Positions 1 to 8,816 of a stretch of DNA of 64,000 nt are shown here, piece by piece (positions within the stretch are counted from its first letter, which is position 1; each line of letters starts with the position of its first letter). Origin of the DNA: Candida dubliniensis CD36 (Eukaryota > Ascomycota > Pichiomycetes > Serinales > Debaryomycetaceae); contig NC_012865.1 in assembly GCF_000026945.1 (NCBI RefSeq), forward strand, positions 1,009,896-1,073,895. Reading direction: 5' to 3'. Position numbers and translations under genes: made by a program. The notes under the pieces are model-generated. The model made no database searches. It had not been told where the DNA came from and worked only from the letters and a program-made list of their open reading frames with translations.

Positions 1-2145
1 GAGTAACTGCAAAACTTCTAATACATTGTCAATATTTTCTTTTACCAAGGCTGATTGATAAGTTTCTGAAGCTGATGCATAGATATCGATTTGTGGACCT
101 AATATGGCGACATCATCCACAAAGATGAGTACCTTTTCCGCTACGGGTTTAAGGATTTTAGTTAGCAAATTGCTAAATATAGCAACCAGGTTTGAAAATC
201 CCTGAGGGAGAACTCGATATTCGAGTAATCCTAACGGCGTTTGGAATGCCGTGTATTTAGCAGCTTCCTTTGAAATACCAACTTGAAAGAAGGCATTACT
301 TATGTCCAAGTACAGATTGAATGCTGACTGAGCGATTTCATTTATGAGTTCATCTGTGGCTGGTGGGTGAGCTGCTGCTGGTACTATATGTTTATTTAAC
401 TCTCGTAAATCAATTAATAACCGATAATCTTTTTTATTCTTTTTTGGTATTAAAAAGATTGGGTTCCGATATGGGCAATTACTATGATCAAGTTGGTTAT
501 CTTCGAGCATTTGCTTTAATATTTTGATAGCAGCCAACCTTTTGTTGCCAAATGGGATGGATTTGCATTGCCAAATATCATGGTTTTTGATCGGGAAATC
601 GATAGGTTCAGATATATGTGATTTAATGCGTCCAGGAGTTGTACCTTTAATATAAAATACATCTGGAATATGCTGTACTTTGTCCATAAAATACTTCTGA
701 TCTTGTGGAGATAAGATAGAAGTAGCCATTGCAGTAATTAATTGTTGTGATTGTTCCTCTGTGAGTTTTGTTGAATCAACAGTCATATTATGGATTGTGA
801 TTTTTGATGTGGTCGATTTTTCAATTATTTCTGTAAAAAATTGATTGTCGTATTGGAAACTAAGTTCCAAGTCAAGTGTTGCTGGATTATACCCTAAAGT
901 CATGAAATATTGGGCTTGTACTGGTCGTCCAAGGATTATTACATTTGGTTGTATGGACAGATGAATTAGTGTTTTAAAGTTAATGTCTTTGCCAAAAATA
1001 TTAGCTGTGATGATAGCCATGCTATTACATTTCATTAGTGGAGAACCAAATCCTTGAAGATTTGCCTTGATAGATTTGGTAGGTAGTTTGAGTTTATCCA
1101 CTGTGATTGGTGAAATGATCAGACACTCCGCGGCGGTGTCATATTTAAGGGAAATAGCACTATTATTGATTATGGCTGGGATGTAGACAGATGCACATGA
1201 GATATCACTGTCGGTTATTGAAAATGATGTGGCTAATTCGGCGATGTTATACGTATTTGGGCCGTTATTGTTTGGATCCATAAGTTGTATTACCACGTTG
1301 TCCTTGATTGTTTGTTTTGTTAATTCCTGATGATCTGCAGATGTAGAATTTGTACTTGTTGGAATTGTCTCATGGTTAACAATTAAGTTATTATCGATGG
1401 GTATTTCTATATCGATGGGAGTGACTGTTGCTTCATTGATTAATTTTGCATTCTGAGGCCCTTGTCTGGGCACTAAATGTGCTTGGAGTGATCGTGATAG
1501 ATAAGTCCTGAATTGGGGAACTAAACCTAGCAAAGTAGCTAATGGCATTTCTGCTGTAAGATCATTATCAATAAGTGATTGCATGATGTTGTTTTGTTCG
1601 ATTTTGCTTTTATCAAATTGTGAAATTCGAATACTTCGCAAGGGCTTATCTACTTGGTAGTTAGATTGATTCACTGCTTTGTTAGTTGCTGGCATGTCCT
1701 CTGGAGTTAACTCGTTATTTAATTCTGAAGCTGGAGGAGGATTAAAGATGCCGTAATCAGGTTGGTCACGTGTTGGAGACGTTGATGTATTTTGTACCAG
1801 TTGTTCCTCTTGTGGAGGTTCGTAAGATTGTAACGATTGATTGATAGAATCATTATCATGAGTATTTGATGTGGGGGTGTTATCAGTTGGGTCATCCATT
1901 TGGATATCGATTGTTTCTTCTGGATTAATATCCGATGGTTGTGAACTCGTATGTTGATTTAATTGAGGCTCAGTTCGCTTTGGTGCGTGAGACCTGCTTA
2001 CTGGAGGCGTTCGTCTGTTAATATTGGTTGTTGTATTTGACAGCTTAAGACTCTTAGATGAGTTTTTAGTTATTGGTACTGTTGCTTTGGTAGCTAAAAT
2101 GTTTAACGTTGTTGGCGTTGGGTTTTCAGACAGTTGAGTGAGGCC
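1..2145 (-). CDS. Retrotransposon pol (protease and reverse transcriptase), partial
   Basis: Open for 715 codons from the frameshift site to the window edge, in the +1 frame relative to gag. The first ~335 residues are S/T/P/N-rich with no recognised domain. Then comes an aspartic-protease-type motif YDTAAECLI (Asp codon at 1138-1140) followed by a flap-like VIILGRP near 930. The RT follows: a fingers block PYRNPIFLIPKKNKKDYRLL (~420-480), catalytic block YLDISNAFFQV (~290-330), LPQGFSNLVAIF (~180-215) and FVDDVAIL (Asp pair at 112-117). The RT block order is that of Ty3/gypsy elements, not Ty1/copia. The rest of RT, RNase H and integrase lie outside the window. The open frame can be traced back over gag to an ATG near 2285, but expression as a Gag-Pol fusion is more likely. 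Function is inferred from motifs; the element family is not identified. Confidence 0.85.
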
Positions 2146-4162
2146 TCGCATTTGAATTCGAGTCATTGGAGGTAGACTCTTTAGGTTTATTTTCAGTGTT
2201 GGATTTTGGTGGAGCTGGAAAGTCAGTTCTATACTTTCTGAGTAAGTATTCTGAAGGGGATAATTCATAAGGAGTTGTTCCATTCATTTTATAGATGATA
2301 TTGTCACTGAATTTTACCTTTTCGTTTTTGATAAGTTGTTTCAAGGTGAAACATGCTTGTGCAGAATGGTTTCTTTTGCCACAACACGTACATGGGGATT
2401 TGCCTTTCGTATTTGGGTTCTTATCATTCGAATTGGTAGCTTTTTGATTGTTAGATTGTGGAGTACTTGATGAGGTAGTGTCCGAGTGATATTTTGCGAT
2501 ATGTCTGAGTTGTTCGCTCACGATTTTCCAAACTTCGTGAAAATCAATTTTTTGAAATTCTGGGTTAGATGTGATAGCCGATGATTTATAGAATTGAATA
2601 CTTTCTAATGTGGCTGAAACTTTGGGATTGTCTATGGTCTTAGTTAAATTTGTCATTAAAGGTTTCTGTTTATTCCAAAGTGAACAATATATTTGATACC
2701 AAATACTGGGTGTAATGTTATTAATATTTGATGTTATTGCAAAGTCAATTTGTGCCACTAACATTATAGCATTCTTTTCATTTTGAAGATAGTTGTTGAC
2801 AGAATCAAGGACCGATTCTGCAACGATGGCTGGTTCAGTATCATAAAGCAAATCAATAATGATGCCATAGTTGATACCATTGAAATTAGGATTGGTATTA
2901 TGTGGAATAATAGCTAAATCGCAAGCTCTTTTTAAATCATTATCTTTTGGGTTATTGCAAGCTAAAACAAAAGCACTTTTTAAAAGCTTATCTGGAATAG
3001 AATATTTGGCTTTATAAAATAATAATTCTTTAACATACAATAAAGTATCATGTGTGGTTTTGATGGATGTTGTTGTTGGGTACTCTTTGTGGTTTGATTT
3101 TTTCAAACTTTCCTTTTCTTCTTTGGTCCGTTCAATCTCAGGGATACTTTCAATAAGATCAAGTCGTTCGATGAATAAAGATTCTTTGGATAACAGGGGA
3201 TTATAGATATAAGGTAATTTCTTTTCGATGATGTTGATATCGGTAATTTTGACTTTCAAGTCTTGACATTCAGCATCAATTGCGGAGATACGTTTCCGGA
3301 CTTCGAAAAATTTTGCTGAACCAAATGGTGGGGAATTGTTGACAAGTTGATCAGTCGATGGTTGAGAGGTAACGTGTGTATTCATCGAATTAACCATACT
3401 GTAAGTGGATTGGTGAGATGGGTTTGGTGAATTGATATGAGTTGGACTTTTCAAGGGATTAGTAGTATCAATAGAAGGAACCGAAGAAGGAGGATGAGGC
3501 ATAGTTGAATTAACAGATTCTTTTCCATTTGAATCTTGCTGGTAGTTTGCTGATGCACCTACGTCTTGGGGTGACTGGATAGGAATGGTATCAGCAGCAA
3601 TAGATTCTGGATGGTCTAAAGCTTCATTAGTTGGGTTTTCTAAGTCAGCATTGGGTTGAGAACCTGGATTGTTGGTTTGAGTTGGAGGAGGAGAAGCCAG
3701 AATATTGTTTTTGTTGGACAAGACATTAGCTGGTTCACTAAACAGGCCAGGAAAACGTGGCCGAACAGCTTGATTAACCGTTTCTTGAATGAAAGGTTTC
3801 AATGTATCAATGATCCGGGTTGTTGCAGTATCAAAGTACATAGCTTTAACATGGTTTTCAATGGTTGAAATATATTTCGGTAAATGGGCTTCAAATAATT
3901 TATCCATCATGGGATGTAATTGCTCATTAACCATTGGTCCAAATTGGTCTGCCATCATTTTTGGGAGACGTTGGGATAATAACTCGTTAACTTGTTGATC
4001 AGTTTGAGTCAAATTCAAAGTGTTACCAACCATGGTGGGGTCGTCATCTTGGACAGTAGTTGGGTTGTCTTGTCCCAAAGTAGTGATTGGGTTGATTGGA
4101 GATAATGGGTTGTTTTCTCCTTGAGCGTCGTTGGAAGCGTTCGATTCGGAATTTTTTGACAT
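2126..4162 (-). CDS. Retrotransposon Gag polyprotein
   Basis: 678 codons from an ATG at 4162 to a TGA at 2126-2128. It would form the virus-like particle of the retrotransposon and package its RNA in the cytoplasm. The N-terminal third is low-complexity (N/S/T/P/Q-rich), the middle (~290-560) is a mostly helical-looking capsid region, and residues 591-604 are a perfect CCHC zinc knuckle of spacing C-x2-C-x4-H-x4-C (CTCCGKRNHSAQAC), as in Gag nucleocapsid. The C-terminus overlaps pol by about 150 nt. The frame is intact, which suggests a young or active copy. It lies 120 bp inside the flanking LTR. Family-level identity (which Tca element) is not claimed. Confidence 0.88.
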   Translation of the reverse strand: MSKNSESNASNDAQGENNPLSPINPITTLGQDNPTTVQDDDPTMVGNTLNLTQTDQQVNELLSQRLPKMMADQFGPMVNEQLHPMMDKLFEAHLPKYISTIENHVKAMYFDTATTRIIDTLKPFIQETVNQAVRPRFPGLFSEPANVLSNKNNILASPPPTQTNNPGSQPNADLENPTNEALDHPESIAADTIPIQSPQDVGASANYQQDSNGKESVNSTMPHPPSSVPSIDTTNPLKSPTHINSPNPSHQSTYSMVNSMNTHVTSQPSTDQLVNNSPPFGSAKFFEVRKRISAIDAECQDLKVKITDINIIEKKLPYIYNPLLSKESLFIERLDLIESIPEIERTKEEKESLKKSNHKEYPTTTSIKTTHDTLLYVKELLFYKAKYSIPDKLLKSAFVLACNNPKDNDLKRACDLAIIPHNTNPNFNGINYGIIIDLLYDTEPAIVAESVLDSVNNYLQNEKNAIMLVAQIDFAITSNINNITPSIWYQIYCSLWNKQKPLMTNLTKTIDNPKVSATLESIQFYKSSAITSNPEFQKIDFHEVWKIVSEQLRHIAKYHSDTTSSSTPQSNNQKATNSNDKNPNTKGKSPCTCCGKRNHSAQACFTLKQLIKNEKVKFSDNIIYKMNGTTPYELSPSEYLLRKYRTDFPAPPKSNTENKPKESTSNDSNSNARPHSTV
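2143..2149 (-). other. Candidate +1 programmed frameshift site between gag and pol
   Basis: On the minus strand the gag frame reads GCG AGG C at Ala672-Arg673, 15 nt before the gag TGA stop. Skipping the A after GCG puts the ribosome in the pol frame (GGC CTC ACT...), open to the window edge. Ty3 uses GCG AGU U and Ty1 uses CUU AGG C for +1 shifting; this site joins the Ty3 P-site codon to the Ty1 A-site AGG C. The frame relation is seen directly; that slippage occurs here is inferred. Both frames stay open together upstream to about 2285, so a different slip site in that overlap is possible. Confidence 0.65.
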
Positions 4163-4281
4163 AATAGCGCTTGAGTGAATAATAAATGATTCGGGTGTTC
4201 TTTTCTAGAAAGTTAAAATTTATCGTAAATTTTCGAAATACTTTGGCGTCTTTATATTGGAATAAGCCTGAATTAGTTAAT
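4163..4281 (-). other. Retrotransposon leader between 5' LTR and gag
   Basis: This 119-bp leader separates the LTR edge from the gag ATG. The minus-strand sequence just inside the LTR starts ATTAACTAATTCAGG, which lacks the TGG expected for a primer-binding site complementary to a tRNA 3' CCA end. No primer-binding site is recognised. Confidence 0.5.
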
Positions 4282-5126
4282 TGTCACACAGCCTAGTAAT
4301 TAAGCTTAAGTGAACATCGCACTAACCTCAACTTGTTCGTCCTTTACCTCATGTCTCGAATACACTCTATTGCTCAGATATGAGCTATCTCAACCTTTGG
4401 TTGATTTACCACTTTTGTTTCCTTGATTTCTCTTCTCAAATCTCTTTAAGTTAACTATACTTTTCCTCTATTAATTAATCCTCTCTAACTAGTATATAAT
4501 ATAAAATATAAATTACTTCTGTCCACTATTTATATTGTCAATCTCTTAAGAAACAAGGAAATAGATCAGATGTGTAAACATTATTTCCGTCTTTACTTGT
4601 ATTTGTTCACTGGTGAGCAATTTTCCATCTAATTTACCCGACACTGATGGAAATTTTATTCTCGACGCTCGAGGTCAGGAGTGAAAAAATTTTCACGGAG
4701 AAAATTATTTTCATCATCATTTTTCATAAGAAATGGAGGTTCTAGTGTTAGAGAATAGATAGCGAACACCTGGTATTCTCAAGGTAGATTTAGATTGAAG
4801 AAAATATTAGTTATATTACTTTTATACTTGATCAATAAATTTTCTTTATATATTTAAATTCTTGGTATTGTCTAACTGCGTAGAAACCAAAGGACATACT
4901 TTGCATATTTAAGATATATTTAGTGCCGATTACCTGTGACATTTCCTTAGTGACTGTTTCGCGAACGCTGGCAACCGAACAGTATTAATTTCCTTTTATC
5001 CATTCTGTGTAATTAGTTCTTTATATCGTAAATAATATAGCTTAAGGATAAGTTACTATATTATTTAACTGTCACATTCAGTCTGTCTGAGCGACATTCC
5101 TTGTATGTTGATCTGACTGTGTGACA
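4282..5126 (-). repeat. 5' LTR of the retrotransposon, interrupted by a nested insertion
   Basis: The LTR has perfect 10-bp inverted ends, TGTCACACAG and CTGTGTGACA. It matches the solo LTRs at 22073-22552 and 54963-55424 almost throughout. Total length is 845 bp; removing the nested insertion and one copy of its target duplication gives 462 bp, the size of the 54963 copy. It lacks an 18-bp segment present in the 22073 copy. Its position next to gag makes it the 5' LTR of the minus-strand element. Confidence 0.9.
4604..4981. mobile_element. Nested solo LTR of a second retrotransposon family
   Basis: This 378-bp block interrupts the LTR at 4282-5126 and is absent from both uninterrupted sister LTRs. 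It begins TGTTC and ends GAACA, the TG...CA form of an LTR, and is flanked by a 5-bp duplication GTATT (4599-4603 and 4982-4986) that is single in the two empty sister sites. It has no coding sequence, so it is a solo LTR or a small LTR-like element; orientation and family are not determined. Confidence 0.85.
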
Positions 5127-5532
5127 GGCAGCGAATCGGACTAATCTCCCAAATGTTTCTCTATCATGTAAATGTAGTTAAGGTGTACTTATTTGCCAAC
5201 CACCAAATATTGTGGCACTATCCATTTAGTACGTAATTTGGTACTAACTATGATAAAGGTGTGAACAAGTGTAACATCCAGAAAGCAACCGAATAGACTA
5301 AGAAAGCAATTTTCAAGGCACTGTTGGAACCAGCGTAGTGTTACTAATGGTTACTACCAAATTCAGAATAGCATTTGGAGGTCTAAGGAGTTGAACTTAA
5401 TTAGAGAATTTTCGTGGATGTTTTTTTTTTTTTTTTTTTCATAAAGACGGTTTAGCCTTACCAGAGTATGTATTTTGCTACATATGCTGTATATATATAC
5501 CTGGGTTTAACCCCATTATATAGTCATCTCGT
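5127..5532. other. Intergenic region beyond the LTR
   Basis: No gene seen. It holds an 18-T run near 5422-5440 and a short TATATATATA stretch near 5490, just past the 3' end of the following minus-strand gene. Confidence 0.5.
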
Positions 5533-6009
5533 TCAGATCAAGTTCAACGCCAAAGCAAAAGCTGACCCAATGCCAAAAGTCTTCAAATAAACACCACCAG
5601 CAGTTGATGATTTGGGTTTAGAAGATGAGTGAGAGTCACTTGAAGTTGTACTGGCCGATTCAGTAGCACTAGCGGCAGAATCTCCAAACCCAAGGATAGC
5701 TGACCGTTGTTCATCAGTAGGCAAGCTAGAAATCTCTGCTACTTCACAAACAGCTGATGAAAAAGTATTCTTTTTAGTTGGTACACAATCACACTTCTCC
5801 CAGCTAGTCCAAAACTCATTCTTGTCACATAAGCATTTGTATAGATCTTGATTCGATACAGACTCATCAGAGTAACCACAATCCTCTATTTGGTTAGCTA
5901 ATTGGTAACAATTTGAGTTGCAATCATCTTTCAAATGGATGTCTAGGTTGATAATTTGGGAAGCACTGGCAATTTGAAAAACAGTAAATAATAATAAACT
6001 CAATTTCAT
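5533..6009 (-). CDS. Small secreted cysteine-rich protein, putative GPI-anchored wall protein
   Basis: 158 residues. It starts with a signal peptide (MKLSLLLFTVFQIASAS), followed by a compact domain of about 75 residues with eight cysteines (CNSNC, DC, CLC, CDC and a last C). Then comes a Ser/Thr-rich stalk (~108-135) and a hydrophobic tail after small residues (STAGG), the layout of a GPI attachment signal. Such proteins are usually covalently linked to the cell wall or kept at the plasma membrane. The eight cysteines recall CFEM haem-binding domains, but the spacing does not fit the CFEM consensus well, so no haem role is claimed. The start is an ATG at 6009. Confidence 0.75.
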   Translation of the reverse strand: MKLSLLLFTVFQIASASQIINLDIHLKDDCNSNCYQLANQIEDCGYSDESVSNQDLYKCLCDKNEFWTSWEKCDCVPTKKNTFSSAVCEVAEISSLPTDEQRSAILGFGDSAASATESASTTSSDSHSSSKPKSSTAGGVYLKTFGIGSAFALALNLI

Positions 6010-6700
6010 GGTGATGGTTAGCTGTATTAAAAAATTCTGGCCGCATACAGCACGATTGGCCTTCTATTTATATGGAATCTTAAATGAACACTCATTAGTT
6101 GTGTTGGTGTTTTGTTTAAATTAATTTTTAGTCTAAGGATGGGGGGTCATACGAGGTTTTTTGTCAGAAATGGTTCGTAAGTGTTTGTATGATATTGAAT
6201 TCTTCTCTTTGCCAAGGCCCAATAGTTGTATGCATCTCAAATTTAGCCTCAAGCCACAAAATCATTGAAAAGACAATATTTACGAAAACATGTTTCTAAT
6301 AATGGGTCAACTTCAAGACCAACATGAATACGCTTGCTGAATAATTTTTAGTGCAAGCATATTGTTAATTGTTGCTTGATATTACTAAAAAGAATTACAT
6401 TAATTTAATACGTCGAAATTGTATAATATTCATTTTTAGAGACTAGCCACTAGTAGATGCTCCAATATTGGAGTCATAAACTAGTGCTTGAGCATCATAT
6501 CTAAACTAACCTAAAATAGTCTTTGTTTTACAATTTCGTAAACATAAGGTTGCTCATGACCCCCACCCACAAAAAAAAAGATCTAATTCAATCATGATGG
6601 TAAACGTAGGACATATTTGCCAAAATAATGCTTGCTAGTTGCAGAATTTCAAATCATTCCAAAATCCCTAATACTAGACCTAATTATTCTACCCCACAAC
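6010..6700. other. Intergenic region with a 14-bp palindrome
   Basis: Promoter side of the GPI-type gene and 3' side of the oxidoreductase gene. No coding sequence. A perfect palindrome CTCCAATATTGGAG lies at 6460-6473, with GATGCTC/GAGCATC arms around it, and an A-run lies near 6571-6579. Confidence 0.5.
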
Positions 6701-7774
6701 TTAGGCAGCTCTAAAAACAATCTTTTGTCCCGAAACTTTGTTGTCTCTTGACAATTGCAACCCTTCATTGGCGGAAGCCAATCCTCCGTCTAAAATCTTC
6801 AAGTTAGCATGTTTGACTTTGTTTATGATTGTAGGCAAGACATTTCCCCACCAAGCATTAAAATCATGGACCAACTCTGGGGTTTGCACCAACTTTTTGG
6901 TGCCCAAAACTTTTTCCTTTTGAACAACAAGGTATCCTAAAGTGTATCCCCAATGAACTTTTCTTTCAGGGTTAGTCTTGATCGAGTTGCCATCGATAAG
7001 CAGCAATGAGTCCAAGAAAACTTCTGGTGTGCCAGTAGTTGCATCATAGAGTTTCTGAAACGTTTCTTGATTACCAATTGTGTCCAAACCAAACTTTATA
7101 TGTCCAAGCAGTTGCAATTTCAGAACTACATCGGCGTCATTATAGTCCAAAGTATAGTCTGCACCCAATTCCTTCAAATATTCATGGTTTTTAGGAGAGG
7201 CAGTAGTGATAACATTCAAATTGTAAACCAATTTGGCAACTTGAATGGCCAAAATACCAGTGGCAGTGGCACCACCCCAAATTAAAATAGAATCACCTTC
7301 CTTTTTGTGTTGGGCAATATTCAAGTAATGGGAAAATGAGATTCCAACAGTACACAAACCAATGGTCACACTTGCAGCCCCTTCAAATGAATCAATAGTA
7401 GAAGATTTAGGGTCCAGTGAACTGACCAAATCGTGATCGTACTTGATTGTGGCTTGAGGTTTGGCAACAAAGTATTCAGCAAATGCCCCATTATCGGGAG
7501 AAACATTACCAATCACAAGAGAACTCACATTGTCGCCTTTTTTGAAGGTTGTAACTTGAGAACCAACTTCTTCGACAATACCACTTGCATCACTGCCAGC
7601 GACATCACCAGGCTTGCTCATTTTAAAGACAATGTGTTTCCAGTCAGTTGGATTGATGGCATATGCCTTTGCTTTGACTAAAATTTCATTGTCTTGGATT
7701 TTAGGTTTGGGAATTTCTTTGACTTCTGTCAATTTAGTAGGCTCCACAGGATTTGATACAACAGCAGCTTTCAT
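6701..7774 (-). CDS. Zinc-type (MDR) oxidoreductase, YNL134C-like
   Basis: 357 residues of the medium-chain dehydrogenase/reductase superfamily. The N-terminal GroES-like domain carries NPTDWKHI and GDVAGSDASGIVEEVG (~46-76). The central Rossmann region has WGGATATGILAIQVAK (~166-181), the nucleotide-binding glycine motif, followed by LKELGADYTLDYND, where the cofactor-specificity segment usually lies. Catalytic-zinc cysteines are not evident, so it resembles the non-zinc enoyl-reductase/quinone-reductase branch that includes yeast YNL134C, which reduces aldehydes such as furfural with NAD(P)H. Substrate here is unknown. The promoter is shared with the divergent CipC-like gene. Confidence 0.8.
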   Translation of the reverse strand: MKAAVVSNPVEPTKLTEVKEIPKPKIQDNEILVKAKAYAINPTDWKHIVFKMSKPGDVAGSDASGIVEEVGSQVTTFKKGDNVSSLVIGNVSPDNGAFAEYFVAKPQATIKYDHDLVSSLDPKSSTIDSFEGAASVTIGLCTVGISFSHYLNIAQHKKEGDSILIWGGATATGILAIQVAKLVYNLNVITTASPKNHEYLKELGADYTLDYNDADVVLKLQLLGHIKFGLDTIGNQETFQKLYDATTGTPEVFLDSLLLIDGNSIKTNPERKVHWGYTLGYLVVQKEKVLGTKKLVQTPELVHDFNAWWGNVLPTIINKVKHANLKILDGGLASANEGLQLSRDNKVSGQKIVFRAA

Positions 7775-8294
7775 TGTTGGTCAGTAGGTGGTAAAAATAA
7801 AAAAAATATCAAAGTTGGGACTGGGACAAGCAACCTCGAATATATAGCAACAGTTCAACATCAATCACGGAAAAATATTTGGACTGTTCTTTTTCCGGCA
7901 ACATTCTTGGGATGGAGACGCCACAACCTGAAATTTGTCCAACGGTTGAGGATGATTTATGTTTGCAGTTTGTACCACAATAATTCGAGAAAAAAGATCA
8001 AGGAGAATCAACTTTAGTCGTGTAAAAAGCAACACTTGTCATAGTTATATGTGGTCCAAATAATTTACGGTATAATTATGTGCCCCTTCTTGGCAATATC
8101 ACAGGAATATAATATCGCTCGTGAACCCTCTTTGAACACGTAGACTAGTAAATGTAATAAGAGGGGGGGCAGTGTTGTATTGGTGTGAAGTACACCAAAA
8201 ACGGGGCTTAAAAAATAAGTTATGAAAACTATAAATAACCACCAAAATCTCCCTACTTTCCTGCCCTTGTTTTCCTCTTAACACGATACTCACA
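7775..8294. promoter_or_regulatory. Divergent promoter region, oxidoreductase / CipC-like gene
   Basis: 520 bp between two divergently transcribed starts. Features seen are an A-run just upstream of the oxidoreductase start (7797-7805), a G7 run near 8163-8169 and a TATAAAT-like stretch near 8230. No specific operator is assigned. Confidence 0.5.
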
Positions 8295-8651
8295 ATGTTT
8301 GGTATTTTTGAGGAAAATTACGATTCCGTTTATAACGGCAAACACGAAGCCAAGTTCTCTCACGAAGCTGTTGCTGGTGCTGCCTCATTTGCTGCTGTTA
8401 AGTTGTTTGAAGATAGACAAAGAAGAGAAGGTAAGCCAGTTAGTCATGCTTTTGCCAAAGAAGCTTTAGCTGCCATTGCCGGTGGAGAAGTCGACAAATT
8501 ATTTGAAACCAAAGGGTTGGACTATTTGGATAGAGAAAGACTCAGAGATCAAGCTATCAACAACGCTCAAAGAGGTTACGACGACCATTACGGCCAACAC
8601 GAAGAATGGTCTCCAGAACACAGACCACCTTTTGACTACCAAAGATATTAA
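8295..8651 (+). CDS. CipC-like small protein (DUF3759 family)
   Basis: 118 residues, cytosolic by composition, with no signal peptide. The pattern (MFGIFEENYDSVYNG, SHEAVAGAASFAAVKLFEDR, HAFAKEALAAIAGGEVDKL, then a D/Y/H-rich tail) matches the fungal CipC/DUF3759 family, named from the Aspergillus concanamycin-induced protein. Members are stress- or starvation-responsive; the biochemical role is unknown. Codon choice is strongly biased (AAG, GGT, AGA, TTG), typical of a highly expressed gene. Confidence 0.8.
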   Translation: MFGIFEENYDSVYNGKHEAKFSHEAVAGAASFAAVKLFEDRQRREGKPVSHAFAKEALAAIAGGEVDKLFETKGLDYLDRERLRDQAINNAQRGYDDHYGQHEEWSPEHRPPFDYQRY

Positions 8652-8816
8652 GTAGGAACTGTGTAGTGAATTTACATTTTTCACAAGAATTAACTTAAAC
8701 CTCGTTTTGGGTTTTGTGCGGCTTTTGTCTATACAACTGCAAACCCCCCCCCTTTAATAAATCTGAAACATCCACTATAAAACCAACAGAAAATCTCACC
8801 CATCGTCAAACTGTTC

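Noticed and set aside
2126..2128. TGA between gag and pol as a stop-codon readthrough site, as reported for other Candida retroelements
   Set aside because: In the gag frame a TAA follows only ~20 codons after the TGA; the long pol frame is +1 shifted, so frameshifting, not readthrough, is required.
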